Shown piece by piece: positions 1 to 10,833 of a DNA stretch of 64,000 bases (within the stretch, counting starts at the first letter, position 1; each line of letters starts with the position of its first letter). Source of the stretch: Quillaja saponaria (Eukaryota > Streptophyta > Magnoliopsida > Fabales > Quillajaceae); NCBI GenBank assembly GCA_029379385.1, contig CM055612.1:10850001-10914000 (forward strand), given 5' to 3'. The notes below the pieces were generated by a model that saw nothing but the letters and a program-made list of their open reading frames with translations, had not been told where the DNA came from and ran no database searches. Both the position numbers and the translations under genes were made by a program.

Positions 1-1222
1 CAAATTAAAAATATTTTGAAAAGGAACAAAACCCCTAATGTTAGGAATTCAATTTCATACATTTAAGGTTTCGATTTTTGAGTATAAGGATCTGACTTAA
101 ATGAACCCTATTGTTTTAGATCAATTAAATTAATTTCAAGGTTCTAAATCCATGTAAATTAGGCTCTGAAACCATATGTTATAATTTTATACAGGATCTC
201 ATACATGAATTTAGAACACATTAATAATAAGGTTGCGTACCTGATTGAGCCATAGCAGCGGATATCTGGAATCTCAGCCAAGCGCGCCTTAATAATTGCT
301 TCACATAGCCAGGTCTTCCTCTCCGTACTCTATGTATTTTCTAATGGAAGCTTTCAATGGGGCAAGATGCGTATATATAAAGGGGAGAGGGGACCTAGCT
401 ATTTCATGTCAGATAAAACTCTAAGAGTCCTCCCATTAAAGACTCCTAAAGTCACTCAGCCTACACTTACTGTCAATCCACATCTAATCAGATAAGATAA
501 TCAGATAAGAAGTGTGCTTAAGCCCTATCCTAAATGATCACATAAAATTGTATCGGTTTTTACCAGCATGTCTCAAATGGACCAAACCTTAAGCCCGTTT
601 TATTATTAAAACAAAACCATACAATTAATGACAAACCACACATAAAATTTCTAACATCTTGCTCATTATAAATTTATATTTTTATTATTAAAATAAACAA
701 AAATTATTTATTAATTTGTTAACAGGAGTTGTTGTATAAACTTAATCAGCATTTTGGTCACATTCAAAGTGACGTGTACATATCGCATTGTCTCGATAAC
801 CAGTTTGTTTCTTCTCTTCTGAATATGTTTTGATGAATACAAATACTAATTGCGCAAAATAAAATATTTTGTGTATTTAAACTCAGTAAAAAAAAACATT
901 GTAAAAAAATATTTTCAATCCCCCTCTTTAATTAATTTTTTTTTTACTCAAAAAAATTCATTAATTAGTACTTAATTTTGGTTGCTTTGCAACAACTTCC
1001 TTTTTATTATTATTTTAATTTTTTTGTTCATCATGCAATATTGCTTAATGTTCTCTCTGATCTCTGGCTACAACTGCGATCAACTTGGCTTACAGAATCA
1101 AAGTAAGTTTTTTCCCTTTTTTGGGGAAAAAAATATTTCTTTATTATAATTGAATAGAGAAGAAAATATTTTTACTAATTTTGAATTATTATTTTTTTCC
1201 ATCAACTATAATGCTTCAATAG
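1..1222. other. AT-rich stretch upstream of MADS-type exons; no gene called
   Basis: No MADS-box exon could be read on either strand here, although the downstream exons need one upstream. A clean TATA-like element (TATATATAAAGG) lies near 371-382 on the plus strand. On the minus strand 236-330 is open and ends in a possible donor, but nothing supports it as an exon. The stretch may be a long intron or the flank of a truncated gene. Confidence 0.4.
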
Positions 1223-3310
1223 CAAACTGAGCTGAAAATTAAGAGGTCCATATTTGAGTTAGAGATACACGAGGCTAATCTCAGGTAATTATTAATTAAT
1301 TAAGGTTAAAAATTAAAATGTAATTAATTTTCTTTAGTTTTGTGTGATTTAAATTCGTATTATTGTTGGATTAATTTATTGAAGCGATTACGAGCCAAAT
1401 CCAGAACATGACCCCTCACTTGCTCAACTCCAATGGTGCGAGAAGAATGTGAGAAACACTTTACAAAAGGTCATGGACCGAAAGGTAAATTCATATTTGA
1501 CTAATTTCTTCTACAAATTTATTTAATTGGTTTAATATATATCTTTCTTCTTCTTTTTTATAATAAAAAAAATCATATTTATTTAGGAGAGACTGCTACA
1601 AGAAAATTCATCATCCTCTTACTTGCCATTGTCAAGACAATTAAATACTCAGGTGAGTTTTACTTCAATGTAAAAATAAATTAGTTCATTAAATTCTTAA
1701 AAGTTTATACAAAGATCCTTTCTATTTTTTATGAAATTCAAGAAAGAGACCTTCAACTCGAAAGATGTAATATATTTTTTGCCTGATTAGATGGGGATGA
1801 ATGCACAAACATATGATCCAATTTTATACAATTGTAATGGTAATGCCATGAATTGGGCATCGCAATCAATGTCGAATCTTGCTTCTAGCAACCTTGTGAT
1901 GCAGTGTGATTCGTGGATCAATCCTTCGCAATCGATGTCGATTCCTGTTTCTAGCAACCTTATGATGCAGCGCGATTCGTGGATCAATCCCTACAGGTTA
2001 ATATATTTTTATTCACTGACAATAAATCAAATAAAATAAGTTTTATAATTAAATGTGTGTTATATTTTGCTACTTGTATTAGCTCCCGGGGCCTAGAGAA
2101 CCTGCTTCCAAATTTCCTAGCTGATCATCCAAGAAAGCAAGGCAATCTGCCACCTGCTCCCTTTGGTGGAGCAACTGGTGCCTCCTCCAGCAATTACACA
2201 TACAACCACCCAATCCCGAGCAACTTCCCTGTCAATCTTCACCAATATACAGGTGTCTCTTCCATGAATCCAATGAACCCAATTCAATTCACTTCTAATT
2301 CTCACACTCCAATGCAGGTAATCATTTGCTTAATGAAAATGGTATATATCATAAACTCTTATACAATAATTTTTCATGATTCACTTTATAGTTCATGATA
2401 TTTTGCTACAGGGAGCTCAACAATTTGCATCACAGACTTTTAACCATGACTGGGTCAGTGGCAGTTAGTTTTCTCAATGATTTTCAAAAAAAATATTCAA
2501 TTTTTCATCTTAGTTCCCTTTACTAAATAATCTTAATTATTTGAAGCAGAACTACTTTAACCAGCAGCAATATAACTTGGTGCCAAGTATACCACAATTT
2601 AATGCAAACCCATTAGAGCAGAGTTGGTTTACTAATCAATATTCAAGCACTGCTCAGAATCCAAGCTTCACTCCACCTCCAAACCCCCAAGTTCAGAGGT
2701 ATAATTAGCTCTAGCTAGCTGTCCATAATTTTAATTTTCTTTTACAATGGCTCTATTCCTATACGACCAATTTTCTGTCCTGCTTTTACATTTTGATCCT
2801 TTTTTTTTCCTCTCTCTGCAAATATCTTTCAGGCAAACATATTTAGAATTTGGACCATATTTTACTCCAGCCTCCAATGCCACAATCCATGTCTACAACA
2901 ACAACAGCAATAATAATAAAAATGGCGAACTTGGCGGTTCTGGTGCAAACGAGTTACTGTTAGTGCCTCCAACTACTAGTTCTTTGAATCCATCACCAGA
3001 ACAATCACCTGAGGACTTGTTTTTTTCTGGATAACTTATTCGCCAATGAGGTTGGAGCAATGTTAACTTTGTTTAATTTATGTGAGCATTAATTAATGAA
3101 ACTTCCATATTAATAGATTTTGGTTTTTCAAACTCAGATTCTGTATGTGTTTGATTGAAGCAGGACATGACTTTAAATGAAATAGAAGGAACACTTGTGG
3201 GCACTGCAGATGGAAAACAAGAGGATGACAATAACAAATGGGAATTTGATTCGGATGATATTGCTTTGGCAGAGACTTTGAATTTGGATGATTTTGAGAT
3301 TGTAGTCTGA
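1223..3310 (+). CDS. MIKC*-type MADS-box protein, 3' part (AGL66/AGL104-like), frame broken near end
   Basis: Transcription-factor gene of the MIKC* MADS class, which in Arabidopsis acts in pollen. Phase-consistent exons: 1223-1284, 1385-1484, 1587-1652, 1791-1996, 2083-2317, 2412-2453, 2550-2698 and 2833-3034. They encode the K-like helical region followed by a long Gln/Asn/Pro/Ser-rich C-terminus. The K-like region carries the pattern YEPNP..., WCEKN, then a basic RKERLL, which matches the family's acidic-proline, CEK and repeated-basic pattern. The MADS domain itself is not seen in the window, so the 5' end is missing or the gene is truncated. The frame ends at TAA 3032-3034 after a run of seven T (3020-3026). 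One T fewer would stay open to a donor after 3050 and join exon 3164-3310, an acidic tail ending at TGA 3308-3310. The family is inferred from the I/K-region pattern only. Confidence 0.65.
1860..1991 (+). repeat. 66-bp in-frame tandem duplication in MADS-type exon
   Basis: Two adjacent 66-bp units (1860-1925 and 1926-1991) each encode 22 residues with the core S-Q-S-M-S, S-S-N-L, M-Q and D-S-W-I-N-P. They differ at several bases, so the duplication is not brand new. It lengthens the C-terminal activation-type region without shifting the frame. Confidence 0.85.
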
Positions 3311-3829
3311 GTTTCTGACTAATATCTGTCTAGTATTGGAGAACATCATAACTAGTTTCTTTTGCCTCTTGTTTTTTAACTCTCAGTACCATCCTTTTTA
3401 ATGGTTAAACTGTGCATCATGTTAATGTGAGTGATCTATAGCTATCTCTCTCTATACTTATGCAAATAGTGGAATTAGCAAAAAGGATAACTAATAATTA
3501 GTTCTTCTAATCTTAATGAACTAACCATTAAAGCATTAGAAAGGAAATTTGATTTTTAGGAGAGAGAAAAATATTTATGTTTATCTCTTCTAACATGGTT
3601 TTTTCATATTCTGAATACAAGAGTACCCGAATCTATCATTTAATGTATTAGATGGGAAATATTATTAAATTTAACATCTCAACGGTTTTAACTAAATAAC
3701 TATCAATCAATTTTTTTAATTGAAAATTAAAGTTCTTAATCAATAACTAATAACTAGCTAGTTCATCTAATCTTAATGAACAAGCCATTAATGTTCATAT
3801 TTCAATAATAAATACAAATTAGTTGATAT
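3311..3829. other. 3' flank of MADS-type gene; no gene seen
   Basis: AT-rich sequence with two copies of a short phrase about 'ctaatcttaatgaac' (near 3507 and 3768). No coding signal or RNA gene was recognised. Confidence 0.5.
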
Positions 3830-4430
3830 CTGGCACAGAAGACTTGGTCATGCCAGTGTGTATACTATATCTAAACTATGCGGTAAAGGGCTTGGATGTC
3901 GTGCCTAAGATTAAGGAAAAGAAACCATAACCTCTTTTAAAAATAAAAATGTGGTTTCAACTACAAGGTTGCTAGAATTACTACTTATGAATTTGTTTGG
4001 TCCTACACGAACCGTTAGTTATGGTAGTAGTCACTATGGTTTTGTTACTATTGATTGTTACTCTAGATACACATAAGTGTTTTTTCTTGCACATAAGAGT
4101 AATGATTTCTCTACTTTCAAAAATTTTCCCAAAAGAGTTTAAAATGAAAAATCTCTTTCTATTTCTAAAATTAGAAGTTATCATGATAAAGATAGAGTTT
4201 GAAAATTCATCTTTTGAACATTTATGTGCTAAACATGCTCTTGAGCGTAACTTTTCAGCCCATAGAACACCACAACAAAATGATGTTGTTGAAAGAAAGA
4301 ATAGCACACTAGCAGAGATGGTCAAGACAATGCTTTATGAAATTTTTTTACCACAATACTTTTAGGCTGAAATTGTCAACGCTGCTTGCTACATTCTCAA
4401 TAGGGCCTTACTACTAATGACTGTATGGAG
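3830..4430 (+). mobile_element. Ty1/copia integrase remnant
   Basis: Broken piece of a copia-type polyprotein. It starts with the GAG-pre-integrase signature WHRRLGHAS (from 3831). Integrase-core pieces follow: SHYGFVTIDCYSRY, then CAKHALERNFSAHRTPQQN with VVERKN, then AEIVNAACYILNRA. Internal stops and frameshifts are present, for example after the YSRYT segment and before AEIVN, and the conserved DDE core is incomplete. No LTRs of this element were found around it, and no reverse transcriptase or RNase H follows. It cannot be functional. Confidence 0.85.
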
Positions 4431-6453
4431 ATATTTGCAAAAGTTGACCAGACTTCAAGATAGCAAACCAAATTTTTGATTGTTCTTATTGCTTCTCTCT
4501 ATTGAGGTAAATTTGTGTACTAAGCTAGAATTGTTATATCTTGTACAACTCTATAACTCAAAATTCTTTTCAAGAATATTTCTTTGTAATTTTATTCCTT
4601 CGAATTTAGAGAAGACAACAAGTGACAAAGTTTTTAAGTCCTGTATTTGGTTTCTAGTAGAGCATGCAAAACCAAAGGTTTGTAAATGGAGCTGAGCCGT
4701 GCAAATCAGTTTGCTAATGGAGGTAGTAGAATCTCAAGTGATCTTTTAAAAACATGTTAAAATCGGTTTTCAGACTTTCACCCCCCCCCCCCCCCCCCCC
4801 CCCTCTCTAGTTTTCCATTTCAACTCAATAGGACTGTTGAAATATAATTTTTTATTTTGGTGTACAATTTGGAATTGAAATTAGAATTCTTAACTTAATT
4901 CTTTTGAATTGAAAAACAGATATAAAACATCATTTTCAATTTTTATGGATAAACCATAAAATTACAATTCTAAATAAATTTTTATTTTAGCAGCCACCTA
5001 GTTATGGTGACATATCATTCTATAACATCGACCCCCAGCCACCCCAACATCCTTCACTTGTCACCAATCATCAACTATGACAACTCATACATTCGTTGTT
5101 AGCCATCATCTATCACAACCATCAACCTGTTAAGACACATTAGAGATAACGAACATCACCGTCTAGAGCTGTCGGAGATCATCATGTCAAGACGTGCCGA
5201 GATGACAACATACACTGTTGTGACCTTTCAAAAATGACAACAAGTCAACAGCCACATTCGGAGCTGCCAAATACCATTACCATCATCCGAGACATGCTAA
5301 AGAATATAACAACCACCTTTAGGATAGTAAGCTAAATAGTAAAAATCAGCCCACCCACAAAACTGACCCAGCTAGACTTGGAAACAAAATTTCCAACCAA
5401 CTGTTCAATAGTCGCAAATAGCATCACTTTTCCTAGTTCCTACTCTCCCATACTTACCCTTGACTGATTGGTATTTGGGAGTCTCGTTTTTGCTGTATAA
5501 AGGTGTTATTTCCCGCCAGAAATTATAATTTTTTTTAATTTTTTGCAGGCATTCCCATCTCATGCGGCTACGGGCCCACCACTCAAACGCTTAATAATTT
5601 TTCTTTGATAGATGTATTTACGAAAACACTCTTGGCTTACTAGTATAATTTCAGCATTCTCTAGTTCCGTTCATACTTGAGTATCAAAAATTCAAATTTC
5701 AAAACCTAACCATCTTATTTGTCTCATCAATTGCATCTCTTATTTGTCTTATCAATTGTCTATTTTCTACAAGTATTTAAATTTATTTTTTGAATTAGTA
5801 CAACTTTACAATTTTAAACTTCATATAAAAAATTCAAGCTAATTTTGTTTTGTTTTTCAAATTCAACTTATGTGTAAAATATTTTCTTTAATAATTTTTA
5901 TTAGAATTAATAGATTTTTTAAATATAATGTTCCTATTAAAAATAATAAGAAGAAAGTAGATGACAATAATATGTAAAAAATCAAATAATTCTTCTTCTT
6001 TTTTTTTTTTTTTTTTTTTTGGGTAAGAATAAAAAATAAGATACTTCAGTCTCATTTGAAAGAAAAAAAAAATAGAACTTATTAATCATCCAAAAAATAT
6101 GACAAAACTTTCTAAATATAAATTTATATATATATATATATAACGCAACATAACCCTAAAATCACAAATCATTCCTGTCACTCAAACTCTCGTCACATTT
6201 TTCATTATTTATAGAAACAGTTAGCCGACACCATCACAAACCATTCATAGAACAAATCTCATCTATTTCCCACTTTGTTTCTGATATTTGTCCATCGCCA
6301 TTGTTTTCAATGAAATTGTCTTATTTTAAATTATTTTAATGATATTTTGTAATTTTAAAATATGTCTCTACATTACGTTTATTAATGGTTTAAAAAAACT
6401 TATAACTTCAATTTTATTGATTTTGAGTCTTAATATTTGTTAAAATTAATGAT
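4431..6453. other. Non-coding, degenerate repeat-like sequence
   Basis: No open gene is seen. At 4690-4760 a short stretch resembles the minus strand near 40930-40960 (shared 'gcaaatcagtttg'), suggesting both derive from copia-type terminal sequence. 5000-5340 is rich in CAY-type low-complexity sequence. Poly-T (about 6000-6020) and TA runs (about 6126-6142) are present. Confidence 0.4.
4781..4803. repeat. 23-base poly-C tract
   Basis: An uninterrupted run of 23 C followed by a CT-rich tail. Long C homopolymers are rare in AT-rich plant DNA. The length may be uncertain because homopolymers are error-prone in sequencing. Confidence 0.9.
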
Positions 6454-6971
6454 CAATTGTACTTTATCCATGAATTATCGAATTAGATGCATGACCCCTT
6501 ATTTAAGTCATGATTAGTAAAGAGCTCCCAATTGTCCAAATTAGCCATTAAATTTAACAAATTAATTCAAAATATGCTAAACTATTCTTCTTATAAGTTT
6601 TCTAATATTTTTTCCATTTCTACATTTTTTTTTTCTTTTTCTATCAAATTGAACACTTTATGTTGATTTTATTTTAGTATAAGATATTAGATATATTGAT
6701 AATATATCAATTCAAATATGCTAAATTGGATCTATATAGATAGTTCAATTGGTAGGAAAAAAAAAAAAAAAAAAAGAAGAGAAAGGAAAAAGACATTAGA
6801 AATTAAAGAGAAAGCAAAAGAAAAATAAAATAAAAACTTATAACAATAATAGTTTAGTTAATTTGTTAGATATGATAGACAATTTGAATGATGGAGAGTT
6901 ATTGGTCCATTATGACTCAAATAAAGGAGTTATGTACATAATTGGATAGTTCATGAAAACTAAAACACAAT
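6454..6971. repeat. Long imperfect inverted repeat (foldback/MITE-like)
   Basis: The left arm (about 6454-6660) is matched by the reverse complement of the right arm (about 6755-6971). Corresponding blocks include the CATGAA(T/C)TATC segment, the CC(T/C)TTATTTAAGTCATG-like segment and the ATTTGTTAAAT-like segment, ending in complementary T-rich and A-rich inner arms. The arms differ by many substitutions and small gaps, so this is an old foldback or long-TIR MITE. No ORF lies inside. If transcribed it could form a hairpin. Confidence 0.65.
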
Positions 6972-8219
6972 AAGTGTTAGTTTTATATGATAAAATGCAA
7001 TTAACTCTATTAATTATGAACTATTATGTAATAAGTTCTAGATAAAATATTAAACTGAATAACTCAATTGAATATTTAATGCGTTAGCAATGTGACGTGG
7101 AGATCCGGAGTTGTGAGATAGAGTCTAGTAATCGTGGGTCGATCAATCATCAAATGTGGTGTGTAATGGTCTTACTCTTGCAAACCATGATAAGTAAAAC
7201 GACCTATTTACTAATAAGGAATGTGAAGCCCTCTAGTCTTAGTAATGTGAGAGTTACCACATTAACAAATGAAAATAATATATAAAATGAAAATAATAAT
7301 AAAATAAAAAATATAATTATTTTCTTTATAAAAAAAATAATGAGGTGGCATAATTTATCAATTATCCAATAGTTTATATAATGAAAACTTTAAGAACTTG
7401 AAAGAATTTAAAACTTAATTAGCCCACTTGATTGAAATAGGTACATATGAATAACTCATTAAAGTACAAAATCAAACTTGATTTATCTTTTGGATTTGAG
7501 CTTTTTAACAAAATCTTTCAAATTTTTTTTTTTTTCTCTACAAAAGTCAAAGCTACAAAAACTTGGATGAATAAGTAAAGTAAGCACTAAGCAGAGTTCA
7601 TGATGACCCAAAAGACAGAATAATTAAAAACTTAGATGAATAAATATTTAATATATCTCTTTGAAAGATTAAATATTACTTTGCTACATACAAAAAATTA
7701 ATTTGCCTTACTAACTTACTTGTTAGGGCGTGGAACTTATGTGGTATTGGATAAATTTTTTTATTTATTTATTGATTATTAATGGAAAGATGGGGCTACA
7801 AGCCCAAAAGAAAAACTACACTAAAGTAAAAAGTGGGGTAAAGACATTATTAATGAATTATGAAGAAGAGCACCGCGGGGAGAGTTGTTGAAATAAGAGA
7901 GATCAATCAATTTCTATCAATAATTGCCTAACTAACAAGTTAGCCTGAATAACAATTTCCTTTAATATTACTCAAATTGTGGGGTGTGGTTTGTGTCTAA
8001 TTAATAAAAAATAAGTATTAAAATTAAAAAATTGAAAATAATAGGCATTGCTACCCATACTAAAAAAAAAATGTAATTATAGTTAAAAAAATTAATAATT
8101 TAAAAAAAAATGTTTAGGTATCAAATTAAGGTGCTTAACTTAACTGTTATTTTGTTTCACAAAAATTGATTTCAATAAAATTTGACATCTAAACACTCAT
8201 AATTCAATTATAACTTGTT
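6972..8219. other. Intergenic AT-rich DNA; no gene recognised
   Basis: A 62-codon open stretch (7097-7285, +) has no recognisable domain. The rest holds A/T homopolymers and stops in all frames. No RNA gene was recognised. Confidence 0.4.
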
Positions 8220-8436
8220 CGAAATATTATATAAAATTAATATACGATTAGCCCATTGACTCTTCTATTATTTGACAGCAACATGATATTATAAACTTAT
8301 AATATTAATTTTATTTTATATTATATGTTACAGTATAAAACTATACAATAAAGAAAAAAAAAGATAAGATATCAATATAACCATATAACATAATATATTG
8401 TATAATTTTATACGACTATCAAACGAGCCTTTAATT
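8220..8436. mobile_element. MITE-like element, copy 1
   Basis: Shares long blocks with the reverse complement of 13523-13740: the GCAACATGAT(A)TTATAAACTTATAAT block, a CAGTATAAAACTATACA block and terminal CAAACGAGCC. The GGCTCGTTTG-type end next to TTA/TAA is reminiscent of PIF/Harbinger (Tourist-type) MITEs. That class call is an inference. Confidence 0.5.
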
Positions 8437-8689
8437 TTTAATTATTTTAATCATATTTAATTATCCCTTTCTAATGCCGATTATCTTTTTAAAATCTTTT
8501 AGTATTTATTTTTGGTTAATTAAAATTGACCACACCAGTCACACCCAAGTTGAGAATATACTCATTTTAAATTTGATGCAGGAGAAAATTCAAATTTGAA
8601 TTGGAGGGTATTATAGGAAGAAAAAAATTAAGATTGGAAAAGGCGCCAACATGATGCCCCAAATTGAGGGCATGAGCCGCTTGACTCTC

Positions 8690-8887
8690 TGTCACTCAGC
8701 CTTTTGTCATTGTCTCTCTCTTATCTCTCTCTTTCAACCAGAAAGGCACAAACCATTTGCTCCTCAAAACCACCGAAAATTTACTAGACTAGAAGCACCC
8801 ATTTCCTTCATTAAGGTAAAGATCTAAGCTCAGTTCCATTCAGTCTGCTTCTTCTCAGTCAAAGATCAGAGCTATTACTTAGTCAAG
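8690..8887 (+). promoter_or_regulatory. Probable promoter-proximal region and 5' UTR exon of NET4-like gene
   Basis: Pyrimidine-rich (CT) tracts near 8710-8740, typical of plant core promoters and leaders, precede possible donors after 8815 and 8887. The first coding exon starts after an acceptor at 10821-10822, so a leader intron of about 2 kb is inferred. Transcript start and leader splice choice cannot be fixed from sequence. Confidence 0.45.
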
Positions 8888-10833
8888 GTCAGTTAGCTCA
8901 ACTTTCTTTAATTTCATTATTCAAATTTCCCCATCTTTAGTTGTGATTTTCACGTTACTTTCCTTTTATGTACTTGTTTATTTTACATAATTTGGTCAAA
9001 TATTTTCATGTTGTTTTCTCAGATCCATGATTTACTTGATTGAACCAATTTAGGGTCAATTTTTTTTTTTTTCAAGGAAAGCATAAATTAATTAGTAGTA
9101 TCATCTTGGTTACCATGCTTTACACTGAAAACTTTTTTTTTTCATAAACCATAAATTTCAAATCCCTCAAATACCAAATCTTTAATGTGAATAAAAAACT
9201 GAGACAGAAAGTGTTGTCTTTTTTATATGGGTGAGAGAGTTTAACAGTGGGCGAGCAGCTGTGGACAATTTAAATTCGAAATGAATTCTTGCTGCTTTGT
9301 CTTTGGTTGTTTTGGAAAAATTCTTGAGTGTCACCCATGTTGGATAGAGATATGGGTATTGGAATTTGGGTTTATTAGTCTGCGGGTTGTTGTAATGGAA
9401 GATGAAGTCATTGTGATTGCATAAAAAGGCCGTATCCGGAATCAGAGCAGACAATTTAGACCATGGTAACATGGGATACTCTTGTTTTGAAGATGGATAT
9501 GTGGGTTAGTTATTGTAGGCTTGGTCTCTTCACATTCTAGTTCTGAGTGCTGGTGGCCATGGGGATCTTTTAGTCGCTGATGGGATCAAACCAATACATG
9601 GATTGCAGAAAAAAAGATCTTGTATATAAAATCTTGGATGGCTGTAAGTATACTACAAAAGGGTAATGAAGATCAGTCTGCATAGAATGTATATGGTGGT
9701 TCAAATCATTACTTTCAAGATGGTTAAATTGGTTATGGAAAAGATAGATGATATGATTGCTGTGGTGGTCCACTTGGAGGCAGTGATAGGAATAGAATAA
9801 GACTGCCAACATTAAAGGAAGGTTATAGGGTAGGCTAGATCCTCCTCACTAGCCAGCAAGGGGTGGGCGCTTATCTTTCTCTAACCACTACTAATTGTTT
9901 TGTGAGCTGGTCTATTGGAGCTACAACTACATAATTGAGAATATATTTATGTTTTTATCTATTCTCTTAAGTAAAAATACAAAGGAATGCCAGAAGCTGA
10001 GAGATGAAACTTAAGGCTTACACATCTCAAAGATGTTTCAAAGACTGAAATCACAAATTAATGTTTATAATTTGGTTTAGTTCCACATCTTTTGCCAACA
10101 TAGGATTAAGTACTTTGTGTCTTGCACTTGTAAGCAAACACCATGGCAATGGGTGCAGAGTGAGCCACAACTATATAAAATTAGCACACATGCCAATTAA
10201 AGGAATTTGTACATTTTGTAACCCACAATTGATGCTTGTAAGACTAACTAGGTAATAAGCATTTACTAGTTACTAATCTTGTCCTGATCTAGCACGTTGA
10301 GATTGTAAGTGTAGAATGGAGAGGCATGATTGGGCTAGTTATTGTACCAGCTGATAAACCTTATAATCCACTAGGTCAAAACAAATCTGAAACCCACCAG
10401 AACAGAGAAAATTCTGAAGTTTGATGCAATTTAATTTTGTCCTCTCTGCCTACGGGGAAGAAAAAAGTGATGATGAATATTTGTTGGATGGTTCCAGCAT
10501 TAGCATTCAGAATAATACAGGGTGCAGTTTCATCCCTGCTGTTGTTAGTTTGGTTGTTGGTTCTAATATTGCCTTTCTTGTAGCATAATACCTGTATTAT
10601 TCTCTAAATTATATGTTATGCATTGTCAAAAGTTTCTAATTTGTACAACCATCCTAAGAAAATTAATGAGAAACTTTAAAGGTTGAAAATTTTAGATTTA
10701 CTTATCATCCTTTGAAGTGTCCTTTAAAATGCATGTGACATTTTCACTTTGCAAAAATTTTCACGTGACTTATTTTGTTTTAAAGTAAGGTTCTTATATT
10801 TGATCCTTCTTTATGAATTTAGGTCTCGTGCTT

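Noticed and set aside
236..345. Minus-strand open segment (GRPGYVKQLLRRAWLRF, then QISAAMAQS) ending at a GTACGC donor-like site
   Set aside because: No in-frame start upstream, no family recognised and no second exon. It may be chance; not listed as a gene.
1030..1111. Possible extra MADS-gene exon ending at AAA/GTAAGT
   Set aside because: None of its frames joins exon 1223-1284 in phase without a stop, and no acceptor was found.
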